NCBI GenBank assembly: GCA_028456385.1
Contig: JALNQF010000095.1
Span: forward strand, 106,462-170,461
Reading direction: 5' to 3'
Length of the DNA: 64,000 nucleotides
Source: Ophiosphaerella korrae
Taxonomy: Eukaryota > Ascomycota > Dothideomycetes > Pleosporales > Phaeosphaeriaceae
Each line of letters opens with the position of its first letter. Positions within the stretch are counted from its first letter, which is position 1. Positions 52,753 to 64,000 of this stretch are shown one piece after another. A model generated the notes under the pieces. The model did not search any database. It saw nothing but the letters and a program-made list of their open reading frames with translations, and was not told the DNA's origin. The position numbers and the translations under genes are program-made.

Positions 52753-55700
52753 ATGGAGCGGCCGACAACACCGCGTGGTACACGCTATGGACGGCCGCCT
52801 GCATACGACGACGAGGATGGTATCTCGCCGGCGATGCAAGGAGGTTCCAGCATGCGCTTGTTGACAAACGTCGACGACAGCCACAACTACGTGCCGTAAG
52901 CATCACATGTTCCCTCGCTCTTTTTTTTCTTTCCTTCCTGTCATTCTCATACTCATCTCCTTTCCTGTAACAGACGACATTCTTTCGAGGAGTCGGCTTC
53001 ACTCATGTCGGGCGCAAACAGCACCACGGCAGCGCTAGGCGAGCGCATGACGCCGTCTGAGGTCGGCAAGCAGAAGGCGGCCGAGGCGGACATTGTTGAC
53101 TTCCTGCGCGAGGCCGGCCATGCGCTAGACTCGGAGGCGAGCGCTGCTGGGGCGCCGTCGACGCAAGTGCCAAAGAGAAAGAATCTACAGACTCGGTTCG
53201 TCGACCGCTTGTCTCCTACAAAGTCGGTGCGCCTGCGACAGAACCCAAGCTTACCAATGTATCACACACACAGGCAAAACCAAATGTCACATGGATACCA
53301 TCCCTCAACCTCTTCATTATCACGAACCCCGTCGGTGCTGGATACCGCTCCCAATATGCCACCACCTTCGGAAGACTCGCCCTCCTACGTCCCATATCGG
53401 CGGCCCTTGTCACCCGACCGACACACGCCTGGCAGGCCCTACTCACCTACACGCACATCAGTTGACTATGCGAGACCACCAGCCTCGTCCGTCTCCTATG
53501 AGCCCGCAGACCTGAACGGCAGTCCCCGACCAGGCACTCCCTCCTCAAGATATGGTGGTGGACGGCCAGGCAGCCCTAAGCGGCCACTGCCTCCTGCGCC
53601 ACTATTCTCTGGTGGTGCGCGGCCTGTATCTCGCGACTCGGAAGCCACCATGGACATGACCGACATGACTTCTATCCCGATTGACGACGACCCATTCACA
53701 GAGGCGGGAGACGACAGACCAGACTTGCACTCGCGCGCATCATACATGTCTGATGATACATACACCGATGTATACACCACAACCGACGATATAGACGAGA
53801 AGGTCGAACATTATGGGCCTGCTCCAGACGGCGCTCAGACACGCCGTGGTGCGCGAGAAGCCGTCATGACCAAGAAAGAAGTTCGCTTGATCAACGGTGA
53901 ACTCATTCTAGAGTGCAAAATTCCAACCATCCTCTATAGTTTTCTTCCACGCCGCAACGATGTTGAGTTTACTCACATGCGATACACGGCCGTGACCTGC
54001 GACCCAGATGACTTTGTAGATCGAGGTTACAAGCTGCGACAAAACATCGGCAATGCCCGCGAGACAGAGCTGTTCATCTGTATCACCATGTACAACGAGA
54101 ACGAAATTGACTTTACGAGAACCATGCACGGTGTCATGCAGAACATCAGCCACTTTTGCTCGCGCATGAAGTCGCGGACATGGGGTAAAGATGGATGGCA
54201 AAAGATTGTCGTATGCATTATTTCCGATGGTCGAGGAAAGGTGCACCCTCGAACACTAGATGCCATCGCCGCCATGGGCTGCTTCCAAGAAGGCATCGCA
54301 AAGAACCACGTCAACCAAAAGGAAGTCACTGCTCACGTTTACGAGTACACAACCCAAGTCTCGCTGGATGCCGACTTGAAGTTCAAGGGCGCAGAAAAGG
54401 GTATCGTCCCCTGCCAGATGATCTTCTGCCTCAAGGAGCGTAACCAGAAAAAACTAAACTCCCATCGCTGGTTTTTCAACGCATTCGGCCGAGCCTTAAA
54501 TCCTAACGTCTGCATTCTGCTCGATGTCGGAACGAAACCTGGCCCAAAGGCGCTCTATCATCTGTGGAAGGCTTTCGACACGGATTCGTCAGTGGCCGGT
54601 GCTGCAGGCGAGATCAAAGCCGGCAAGGGCAAGGCCTGGCTTGGGCTTCTTAACCCGCTTGTTGCGTCGCAGAATTTCGAGTACAAGATGTCGAACATTC
54701 TTGACAAGCCGCTGGAGTCGGTGTTTGGATATATCACTGTGCTGCCCGGTGCATTGTCAGCGTATCGATACCTTGCTCTGCAAAACGACCACACCGGCCA
54801 CGGTCCGTTGAGTCAGTACTTCAAGGGAGAGACGCTTCACGGGCAAGATGCAGATGTGTTTACCGCGAACATGTATCTAGCAGAGGATCGTATTTTATGT
54901 TGGGAGCTTGTGGCGAAGCGCAGTGAACAGTGGGTCTTGAAGTATGTCAAGGCTGCGACAGGAGAAACTGATGTGCCTGGTAAGTCACTCAATTGGTTGA
55001 CGATTTTTACAAGACTGATATCTCATAGATGCTGTCCCTGAATTCATTTCCCAACGACGGCGTTGGCTAAATGGTGCCTTTTTCGCAGCTGTATACTCGT
55101 TGCTTCATTTCAAGCAAGTTTGGGCCACTGACCACACTATTTGGCGCAAGATCTTGCTCCACATTGAATTCGTTTATCAGTTTGTGCAGCTCCTCTTCAC
55201 ATACTTCTCACTCGCCAACTTCTACCTCACCTTCTATTTCGTTGCTGGCTCGCTGGCTGACCCTCAGCTGGATCCTTTTGGGCATCACATTGGAAAATAC
55301 ATCTTCTATATCCTGCGGTATACATGCACGCTACTCATCTGCATGCAATTCATTCTCTCCATGGGCAACCGACCGCAAGGTGCAAAGAAGATGTTTTTCT
55401 GGAGTATGATTATGTATGGAGTCATCATGGCATACACGACGTTCGCATCCTTCTACATCGTCATAGTGCAGCTCAAAGATCCAAAGGCGGAGAAGACTAT
55501 CGGCAATAACGTCTTCACCAACCTCATCATCTCGACCGCAACAACCATTGGCCTTTACTTCCTCATGTCTTTCATGTACCTCGACCCCTGGCACATGTTC
55601 ACATCCAGCGCTCAATACTTCGCCCTCCTCCCCTCGTACATTGCCACCCTCCAAGTCTACGCCTTCTGTAATACGCACGACATCACCTGGGGAACCAAAG

Positions 55701-56281
55701 GCGACAACGTGGCAAAAACCGATCTCGGCGATGCCAAAGCCAAAACTAAGAACGTGGTCGAACTCGAAATGCCCAGTGAACAACTCGACATCGACTCAGG
55801 CTACGACGAAGCCCTCCGCAACCTCCGCGACCGCGTCGAAGTGCCCACTCCGCCCATCTCAGAATCACAACAGCAAGAAGACTACTACCGCGCCGTCCGC
55901 ACCTACATGGTCGTCATCTGGCTCATCAGCAACGCCATCCTCGCCATGTCCATCTCCGAGGCCTACGGCAACCGCAAAGTCACAAACAACTTCTACCTCA
56001 CCTTCATCCTCTGGGCCGTCGCAGGCCTCGCCTTCTTCCGCGCCATCGGCTCCACCACTTTCCTCGTCATCCAGTGGATCCACGCCGTCATGGAAACAAA
56101 GCTCAAGTGGGAGGATCGTATGGAAGAGAAGAAGGGGCGGACGGGGCTGGGTGGTGGGAGGAGAAAGTTTGGGCGCGGCTGGGGCGGTGGTGGAGGGAGT
56201 TGGTGGAGTGGGAGCGCGATTAGTAGTAAGATTAGTAGCATGACACCAAGTAGTTGGGGGGGGAGTAGTGTTGGGCGGTAG
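52753..56281 (+). CDS. Chitin synthase, class I/II type
   Basis: Exons 52753-52895, 52974-54979 and 55029-56281 (introns of 78 and 49 bp) give 1133 aa. Exon 1 starts [18 protein letters not shown]. The N-terminal 280 residues are Pro/Ser-rich and disordered. The catalytic core begins with [20 protein letters not shown] and includes LLDVGTKP and [10 protein letters not shown]. It ends with [12 protein letters not shown], which is completed across intron 2; these are the family 2 glycosyltransferase motifs that bind UDP-GlcNAc and the growing chain. About seven transmembrane helices follow from [18 protein letters not shown] to the C-terminus. Sequence style ([25 protein letters not shown]) fits class I or II. 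It makes chitin at the plasma membrane for the cell wall and septa. The C-terminal tail is Gly/Trp/Ser-rich. Confidence 0.93.
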
Positions 56282-57136
56282 GATGTGTTCGCGGTAATGA
56301 ATCATGATGTATGTCTAGCGTTGGGATATTGATAGGGAATGAAAAGTTTTGAACATAATGTAATGTGCATCCACGCGTAACAGAACAACCGCCGTGGCGG
56401 AGCAAACTATAGGTACTTTTGACTTTGAAGCAATAGAACTTCTCCCTATATCCTGAATTCGACCATACTGAACTCAAGTCAGATTATAAGACTATTTCTT
56501 TGGTGTTACAACGCTGCTTACTAAAAAGCTACGCTTGCGTTGAAGTGCGAAGAGCCTCCTGTCGAGTAATGACCGGCCGTCTGCGCCACAAGATTACAAC
56601 CAAGCTTACATTACTCTTGCAACCTCTCAAGCGACTCTCTCGAATTCAGAGAACCCTACAGCACTACTGAGAAGTAATAATTAGCCGTAGGGCTGCGAGG
56701 CGCGCTTGATTTGTGTAGGGTCGGTACTCTAGTCAGTACCTCTGATTAGAATATTGCCAACTTTGGCTAACTAGCATAAGATTATAACATGATCGCAACT
56801 TAGTCTAACGGAATAAAGGTTGTGGCTGTTATGCCTGTAGCTGTGCAAAGTCTAGGTAAGTGGGCCGACGGAAGCTCTACAACCTTGTGATCAAACTTGG
56901 CCATCTCTCTGGCGGTCCGTTAATTAGCTCACCTCTTATAGATTCGCCACCTTACAACATATAGCCGGTGCGGGTTGGCCGTCCTCGATGTGACGCCTCG
57001 ACTAACATAGAGGTACCTACTTTCTGAGTAGTTTGAATGCTTACACGCTGGCCCGCAAGCGAACTCTAGTAGAGAGAGAGATCGACTGTCAGAGCGCCAG
57101 GTAAGGATATGAGCATAATAGGCCGTAGACTTTATA
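56282..57136. other. Intergenic region, possible degenerate repeat
   Basis: About 850 bp with no gene. From 56500 to 57000 the sequence is TA-rich with many short ORF breaks and may be an old mobile-element remnant, though no termini were found. Confidence 0.35.
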
Positions 57137-59150
57137 ATGCCGAGCTATCAAAAAAAAAACGCCAGATACCCTCTGCGCAGTTCTCGCAAATGTTCGCGCA
57201 CAAAACCTTTTGCGTCTGGTGATGCTGATGTTCGTAAATGCGGATTTTGCGTGGGCAGCAAGGCTGACATGTTCGTAAGGCTGAGTGCTCCCGTGGAGGC
57301 TCATACTTCGCTCTCCCTAAGTCACTTCACATTGCTTTCGCTCGTAGCTTGGAGTTGGGTTGTAACATTGCCCAATCTCCCCACCTTGTCATTCGGATTC
57401 TCTGTGGGTGATCTTATCGGTGCGGCAAACTTGACGTATCGTCTAATCAAAGCTCTATACGGCAGCCAAGATGCTGGCGATGATTATCGAGCCGCAATTA
57501 ACGAGCTAGGAGGTGTTCAGCAAGTCTTAATCCGGGTGAGTTGTTTGGGATCGAACAAGAATTTCTCATGCGCTGCTTTCGAATCCGCATCATGTATTAT
57601 CATGGGATCGATGGATATCATCCAGTCTTTTTTGCACAGGACGAAGAAGTGCGATCGGAGGCTTGGTGGTCTCGAGTCGTCGGGCTTTGCGCATGGCCTG
57701 GGAAAGGTTGGCTAGACGCTATTCAAAGCGGAGGACATGAAGAAACTAAGGGAGACATTGCACGCAAGATTGTCGACACTTGGGGTACCGTTGGCGGCTG
57801 CGAATTTGTACGCGAGGTTGATTTCTTTGACCTATCTTACAGAAACTAACCTAATATGTTCAAGTGATACGAATAGCATTACTACGCGATAACCTGAACG
57901 GCGTAGAACAAAACATTCCGACTACTAATACAGAAACCAACGATCCGCGCTTCATGCTAAGGATGAATGAGACCTCGTAGTCAGCTCCTCCCGGAAAGAA
58001 GTTCTCAAAACAAACTCATAGCAGCACTTCTGGATCTATTGGCTCTGGCATTGGAAGTGAGGAAGGTATTCTTGAAGAAACCACGGCCTCGCCCCGCGAA
58101 GAACATGGGGAACAGAGCTCAGAACATTTCTCCTTTTCGACGATATTCTCTTTATCTTCGTTTTCGCTAGAGGAACTGAGATCTATGATATCGAACCAGC
58201 CCAGCAGGGCAGAGAAGGTCAAAGAGCTGTCTGCGTTCCTCCGAACTCTAATCTCAATGGGAGAATATCAACTCAACACGACCGATCATCACCAATTTGT
58301 AAAGCTGCTAGATGCAATCTGTCGCGAACGGGAGTCGCCAAAATCGCCAAAATCGCCAAAATCGCCAATCAGGTTCAAAGACCCTGTCGGCCGGAAGCTC
58401 AGCTTCCCATGGCATCTGTGCAGGCCATGGACAGTGTGTCATAACAATCTGCTTTTCTATGAATGCCCCACTAACGTCATTCCCAGGGAATGGAAAAGTT
58501 AATCAAGCACGCCTTCCTCGACGTCGATGTGATCGGGCCACACGTGCATGAAGGGCACTACGATCTTGTCAGTCCTGATGGCAAGATCATCTTACCCCAG
58601 GTATGGGACGTGATGGTTCAGCTTGGTTGGTCCATCACGATGCATATGTGACCTATGCCTGAACCACCCCCACCCCAACCACTATCACCACCACCGCTAC
58701 TACCACAGCTACTACCAGCCGAGTCGCTACAAGCACCCAGCTCTCCACCTCTTGCGCCAGAAACACCGAACCAGAGCGAGCCAGAGCCTGAATTTTCGCA
58801 AACAGAGGAGATGGTTAATCCTCCACTTCCAGCAGAACCAGGCCCCTCAGTTAGGCGGAGAAAGTGCCCCTCAAGATGCAGAGTTCTCAACAATTACTAA
58901 CGCTACAAACACCGACGGCGATTTTAAGGCCGAGGGTATGAGGGGCGAGCCGCGTAGAGAAAACAGGAGTGATGTCGACTGCTGGGGAGCGGCGGCGGTC
59001 CCGCCAACCGACTCTGATGATAGACCTCCGCTTGTGTCAGAAGGGTCCACAAAGGACAGCTACGGCAAGGATCCAATCGGATCAGATGATACAACTAAAA
59101 CCGACAGCATCCAAAGCCGTGCCTTTGCCACTGTTTCAACCTCGCCCTAG
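57137..59150 (+). pseudogene. Decayed NLR-like gene with a ubiquitin-like domain
   Basis: The first segment has SFGFSVGDLIGAANLTYRL and AAINELGGVQQVLI, the pattern of a helical N-terminal domain of fungal STAND/NLR proteins. It continues to SFLHRTKKCDRRLGG and stops at TAG 57713-57715, where KVGW is expected; past the stop, TLFKAEDMKKLRETLHARL continues in frame. A Ser/Glu-rich linker (58020-58180) leads to IRFKDPVGRKLSFPWHLC. An intron of about 50 bp (GTGTGT...CCCAG) then leads to EKLIKHAFLDVDVIGPHV and HYDLVSPDGKIILPQVW, a fungal ubiquitin-like domain. A second stop (TGA 58649-58651) falls where MHMW is expected, before a Pro-rich tail. Two stops at Trp codons suggest decay. The start near 57400 reads TTG where ATG might be expected; the ATG at 57137 adds about 85 residues without family likeness. 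Confidence 0.6.
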
Positions 59151-59953
59151 CCGGATCCTTACTCTAGTTAATTGAACCCAGGGAACCGGCTCTATAGAAC
59201 TCAAATACTCCCCAGCAGCCAATGTATCGATGACGAATAGTAGAAATAACCTCCTTGATATAGTGAACGGCGGTGATAGCGCACACTGTTGTGGGAGAGG
59301 CGGGGGGCTGTAACGTTTCTCTGGAGCATCAATCTCTCTTTTTTTTACATGCCATCATAATACTGGTCCGGGCTTGGGACAGGCGTGAGGATAAAAGCAA
59401 CGGTAGCCATGGGTGAGACTTTGCGTCCGCATTGCTCCCCTTCATGTCTCCGTTGCTTGTTGAAATACATCTCCTGGTACCGACGCAGGTTGCGTACTTT
59501 CTGGCCAGGATAGCATTTCTATCGTTCTGGTTGCAGGATATCAACATTGCGCCACATGATCGCACGACAAATTGGGTTTACACTGAAGACTGTTGTTGGA
59601 AATGGGTGACAGATGTTCTGACGCTTAGTTTCCGGCACTTGTTTGGGCACCCGTTAGTTTTGGCACAAGGACTCAGCATGCGAGCGTCTTCAGACTACAC
59701 AGGAAGTTAGTACTTCTATGTTAGTCGAGGTGTGACGTTGCCACCACTAGCAGGGAAGATGGCCGACCCACCCTTATGAAGTGGCGAATATAATACTAAT
59801 GGCACTTGCTATTTTGTTTATTAGGTAACAGTCCTGCCAGCTTTGTAGTAGGTCCATATTATCAGCTTATCGTTTGACTTTTTTTTCTCGAACGTCAGAA
59901 GTAGAGATTCCCTCCGCTTCAACGTCCATTTTCCGACTTCCTTCCTGCTCCTT
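59151..59953. other. Intergenic, no gene recognised
   Basis: About 0.8 kb. An open frame at 59432-59710 lacks an ATG start and family features. The right end overlaps the 3' part of the CorA-like remnant. Confidence 0.35.
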
Positions 59954-61432
59954 CTCGTGCCAAAGATCCAGGCCAGGATTACCAAAGCTGTCAACGGTAC
60001 AACTGCCGCGAAGCAGGCCTACAGAAATGAGATAATACTCTCACCGGGACCAGCATACTAGCTAAAGAATGACATGCTGAAAAAAGATTTTGATGCAGCC
60101 AAGTTAGCCACTTTAGTGCACCTGGCGGGAAGTTTGAAATATAACTGACTATGGGGAAAGAGATGGTTTCTTACACATATGGAGGTCCCTGGGAGGGATA
60201 TGAGCGTCATGGCTGCGACTGTTTTCATAGAGGAGCTCCCTCGCAGGGCTGCTTGTGCAATTTTGTCGGAGTCCCCGGCTAAGTCGATAGTTGCCTTTGT
60301 ATCACGCTGAGCAATGAGGTTGTATATCTTGCAAATAGTTTAGTAACGAAGAACTCTGCGCGTAGCGGGCCCAAAGGCGGTCTTACCGCCGTGAACTGGT
60401 TTGAGATGCGCCTGGGAAGCACGCTAAGATCGTACTTTGACGCACGACTGAGTTTGCCTTGCAAGGTGGAATCGCTGTCTATTTTCTTGAAGTATGTATC
60501 GTCCTGGAAATCGCCGGCAGTTACAGTCTCTTCTTGGCCCTCATTCACGAAGCTGAAAGTTGACGAGCTTGCAAAGTTACACCCCTGAAATTCGATATTC
60601 TGTGCACGCATCATAGGACGCTTATACACATTGATGAAGTCTTGGATAGAAGACGCAAGTTTGTCCTGGAAGTGCCATCGTCTCTCAAGTTTGATGAAGT
60701 TGGTGTTGCAAGAATGCAGTTTCTGGACGAGGTCGCTAAAATCAGCTGTCTGGGAACCGGCAGCTACAGTGGACTCCACTTCTTCTACTTGCCGTATCAG
60801 ATCAGCAAGCCTTCGGGACGTTTGCTGAACTTGATGCCGAAGGATCGCCAGTGGTACGACAACCATTGGAAGATCGGTTATTTTCCACTTGTACGGGATA
60901 TAATCTAAAATGAGCGGTATAGCTCGGAAATATAAGGTTCCGAATAAACCATGAGACTTTTGAGCATCCTAGTATTATCACCATCGCGGGTGGCGCAAAC
61001 TACAAATGAATAGAAACCCCAGTCGTCGTGGGGACTCTGCATGAACAACCCTACATTTGTTACCTGGAGAGTATCTCCCTTTCCTCCGAAGAGTGGGCTT
61101 ACTTGACGGTTCTTGTAAGCAGCTCACGCTTCCCGTTTTATTCTGCCAGACAATATTATAGTCAACACTTGAGCCTACTGTTTGTTCGATTACGCTGTCT
61201 GTGAAGGGTGATTCCATGGCTTCCCGCGACAGTGCAATGCTCCACTTATAGGTACTTGTGAGATGCCAGCGTCATAGTTTGAAGAAGAGTTGAGAATCTT
61301 ACAAGGCCTGTAGAGCAGGTACCGGGGTGGTGGCAGGCGTGTAAACTGCGCATTTCTTGAAATGTCGCTTCCATATGGGACCTCAAACACTGTTTCAATG
61401 GCCTCTGGGGTATCAAGTTGTGCGGTTTGCAT
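59829..61432 (-). pseudogene. Decayed CorA-like membrane protein gene
   Basis: From ATG 61432 the pieces run in order. MQTAQLDTPEAIETVFEVP is followed by YKWSIALSREAMESPFTDSV. An intron with a GTAAGC donor and AATGTAG acceptor leads to LFMQSPHDDWGFYSFVVCA. A frame shift near 60910 then precedes MVVVPLAILRHQVQQT. A long coiled-coil-like region reaches RRISNQFTA, joined by a 59-bp intron to IYNLIAQRDTKATIDLA and SSSMKTVAAMTLISLPGT. The CorA-type helix region FFSMSFFS is broken by TAG (60060-60058), and a second TAG (60021-60019) precedes ACFAAVVPLTALVILAWIF. Both stops sit where Trp is expected. Intact members have two C-terminal helices like Mg2+ transporters, but fungal members of this layout often lack the GMN motif. 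Here the gene is non-functional by inference. Confidence 0.6.
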
Positions 61433-62112
61433 CTTTTGGTGATTGGCCTATTTTTCCAGAATATGAAGCTTAAGCTCCAAGAGCGTTGAGTCGAGCCGTC
61501 GTTCAGTCAGAGCTTAACGGGCAAGCGGTTCAAACGTTCAGACGCGGCAGGCTAGCCGAAGAGATCAGACGGAGGCTCGCTCTCCCGCTGGCCATATCGG
61601 TCCTAGGCTATTGAGCTCAGCAAGCATACAAAGAGATGGAACGCGGAGTTACACCGAAGAATCGCATCTGACTGCGAGACGGCGCAAGAGTGCCTTACGA
61701 GAAGTAAAGCTGGTTGGGGAGTAAGTTTAATCGCAAGACTGTGGGGCATACACCGGCCTGAATACTCCTAAAGAGAAGTATGACGCATCTTGTTGCGTCC
61801 CAAAGTTAAGAAAAGGACTGATGGTGGTGATTGAGAAGCGCAGCGTACAATCAAGAATGGACTAGCGTCTTGGTACCAGGCTCAGCCGTGCACTTTGTGC
61901 TGTTTTGGTGCTACGTCTGGCCTGTCGCTTTGGGGGGGCGAGCATGCCAGGCTGAGGGCCAGGCTGAGGGCCAGGCTGAGGACCAGGCTGAGGACCAGGC
62001 TGAGGACCAGGCTGAGGACCAGGCTGAGGACCAGGCTGAGGACCAGGCTGAGGACCAGCTGGCGCTTCGCCGCAGAAACCGTCGCTGATGCATACTCCGC
62101 TGCGACAGCACC
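61433..62112. other. Upstream region of the NB-ARC gene with minisatellite
   Basis: About 0.7 kb between the CorA-like remnant and the receptor gene. The only clear structure is the 12-bp minisatellite. Nothing else was recognised. Confidence 0.5.
61947..62060. repeat. 12-bp minisatellite, nine full copies
   Basis: The unit CCAGGCTGAGGR repeats without gaps; the first units end GGG and the later ones GGA. The last copy is partial. It ends about 53 bp before the ATG of the NB-ARC gene, so it may lie in the 5' leader. All six frames remain open, giving spurious repetitive ORFs. Confidence 0.92.
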
Positions 62113-64000
62113 ATGTCTTCTGCTATCTCCTTTGGCGATGCGAACCGCAGCGTCCAGGCCGGCATCGTCCACGGCTCGGTCAATACCACGTTCCAACTTT
62201 CACCCGGTACGTCGCGGGAGGTCTGAGGATCCACAGGCTCCGACCAAGCGCTAACAGTCGCCCCACCCAGAACGACCCGAGACTCCACCACGCCCGTCGA
62301 CTGTGATCCCGTTCGGTCGCGACACCGACTTCGTCAAGAGGGAGATATTCGATCAGATCGAAGCTAAATGCGCTGCACCGGGCTCGCGGACCGCGCTCGT
62401 CGGGCTGGGCGGCGTCGGGTGAGTATGGACACGTCGGCCGCAACGGACAACTAACATTGTAAAGCAAATCACAGCTTGCCATCGAACTAGCATACCAGAT
62501 CCGAGAGCAATCGCCCGAGAAGTGGGTGTTCTGGGTTCACGCGAGCAACGCGGCGCGGCTTGAGCAGAGCTATCGCGATATTGCAAACTGCGTCAAGGTG
62601 CCTGGGCGGCAGAATCCCAGGGCGGACATATTTCAGCTCGTGCACGACTGGCTGCAAGATGAAGGAAAGAGGACATGGTTTCTTATCCTCGACAATGTCG
62701 ACGATGCTGGCTTCTTGCTAGAGGCTCGAAGCGCTGGCCGTGATGGGGAGACGAGCAGCATAAAGGGTAAAAGCTCGCAGCCACTCATAAACTACGTTCC
62801 GCGACGCCAGAACGGATCGGTTCTGATCACGACGCGCAGCAAGAATGCGGCGCTGCAGCTAGTTGAGCAGCGCGACATTATTGCAGTTGAGCCGATGGAG
62901 AAGAGGGATGCGCTGGCATTATTACAAAAAAAGCTAGGGCAGCAGGAGAACAGCGAGGAGGTTACCGAGCTTGCAGCCGAGCTAGAGTATATGCCGCTTG
63001 CCATGGTCCAAGCAGCAGCATACATCTCGCGGCGACGGCCACGTTGCTCTGTGCAGCAGTACCTCGGAGATTTCCGAAGGAACGACCGCAAAAGAACGAC
63101 TCTTCTTGACTATGAGGGAGGACAGCTTCGTCGAGACTGGGAGGCAAAGAACTCGATCATCATAACATGGCAGATATCTTTTGACTACATCCGCCAGACC
63201 AGGCCATCGGCGGGCGACCTGCTGGCGCTGATGAGCTTCTACGACCGTCAAGGCATTCCGGATACTCTGCTTCGGGATCATCCAGAAGAGGAAACCGCCC
63301 GGCAAGATCAGAACGAGCGCGACAGCAACTATCAGGTCTGGGAGGACGAAGACAGCGCGTCGCAATCTAGCGCGAGCGATGGTAGGTTTGAAGACGATGT
63401 CCTGACGCTGCGCGACTACTCGTTCATATCAGTGAATGCAGACGACGCAACCTTCGAAATGCATGGGCTGGTGCAACTAGCGACGCGGAAATGGCTGGAA
63501 GTTCACAATCAGCTTGAGCAGTGGAAGCAGCGTTTTGTCAGCAACCTTTGCGCCGCCTTTCCGACGGGAGACTACGAGAACTGGGCCGTGTGTCAGGCGC
63601 TGTTCCCGCACGCCAAGTCTGCTGCAGCACAGCGGCTAGAGAGGGAAGATTCGCTAAGAGACTGGGCTTCACTACTATACAAGGCGGCATGGTATGCTTG
63701 GCAAATAGGAAACGGGGTTGAAGCAGAGGCGATGTCACTACAGTCGATGAGGACGAGGAAGAAGATACTAGGTCAAGATCATATGGATACGCTCTCGAGC
63801 ATGGCAATGGTAGGCCATGCGTATCGTCTCATGGGTCGATGGGATGCAACAGAAGAGCTAGAGGTGCAAGTGATGGAGATGAGCAAGAAGAAGCTGGGAG
63901 CGGACCATCCAGACACGCTGGCCAGCATGGCCAATCTAGCGTCGACTTACCGGAATCAAGGGCGGTGGGATGCAGCGGAAGAGCTAGAGGTGCAAGTGAT
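62113..64000 (+). CDS. NB-ARC/TPR receptor (fungal NLR-like), 3' end outside window
   Basis: Exons 62113-62206, 62271-62418 and 62465 to beyond 64000 give at least 592 aa. Introns are 64 and 46 bp, and the second is spliced inside the P-loop. The first 28 residues (SFGDANRSVQAGIVHGSVNT) form a short Gly/Asn/Gln-containing N-terminal motif, followed by a Pro-rich linker. The NB-ARC module has Walker A GLGGVGKS (76-83), Walker B WFLILDNVDD, SVLITTRS and YMPLAMVQAAAYI as the GLPLA motif, and EMHGLVQLATRKW as the winged-helix end. Kinesin-light-chain-like TPRs follow (MDTLSSMAMVGHAYRLMGRWD) with a 42-residue period and continue over the edge. Fungal proteins of this design are candidate non-self sensors that may trigger cell death. 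No stop or frame shift is present in the window. Confidence 0.88.

Noticed and set aside
59432..59710. 92-codon plus-strand open frame
   Set aside because: TTG start and no family likeness; probably chance.
61831..62088. ORF of repeated AEDQ units across the minisatellite
   Set aside because: The start is TTG and open frames over a 12-bp repeat are automatic in all phases.

Overview
The window looks like nuclear DNA of a filamentous ascomycete, most likely a dothideomycete. Genes are single-copy and run on both strands. Introns are mostly 46-80 bp with GT...AG ends. The products are typical of moulds: a mitochondrial Lon protease, a Hos3-type deacetylase, a class I/II-type chitin synthase, HET-domain genes and an NB-ARC/TPR receptor. 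Several repeats and pseudogenes carry CpA-to-TpA-type changes (TGG to TAG, CAG to TAG) like those left by repeat-induced point mutation (RIP). No rRNA or tRNA gene and no CRISPR array was seen.

Layout. 0-6 kb: a secreted class II-type haem peroxidase (-), a metallophosphoesterase-fold protein that has lost most metal ligands (+) and a double GFA/CENP-V-domain protein (+). 6-10 kb: gene-poor DNA with an array of three near-perfect palindromes. 10-20 kb: a secreted GH16-like hydrolase (-), a multi-pass membrane protein (-), a long Hos3-like deacetylase (-) and a small one-pass membrane protein (-). 20-30 kb: Lon protease (+) and an atypical protein kinase (+). 30-35 kb: a decayed HET gene, a solo LTR and a 327-bp inverted-repeat element in AT-rich DNA. 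35-41 kb: Rrp8 (+), Ddi1 (-, start codon apparently split by an intron) and a GNAT acetyltransferase (+). 41-47 kb: a cysteine-rich, Ser/Thr-rich one-pass surface protein (-), a second solo LTR and a large membrane protein (-). 47-52 kb: a second decayed HET gene (-), an aldo-keto reductase (-) and a GNAT acetyltransferase (+). 52-56 kb: chitin synthase (+). 57-64 kb: a decayed gene with a predicted NLR-type N-terminal domain plus a ubiquitin-like domain, a decayed CorA-like gene, a 12-bp minisatellite and an apparently intact NB-ARC/TPR receptor that runs off the right edge.

Functionally the window mixes conserved housekeeping genes (Lon, Rrp8, Ddi1, Hos3, chitin synthase) with accessory blocks rich in self/non-self recognition families. 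In those blocks two HET genes, one NLR-like gene and one CorA-like gene are broken, while the terminal NB-ARC/TPR gene is open as far as it can be read. Exon structures were built by eye from splice consensus, reading frame and remembered family patterns; no alignment, transcript or database search was possible.
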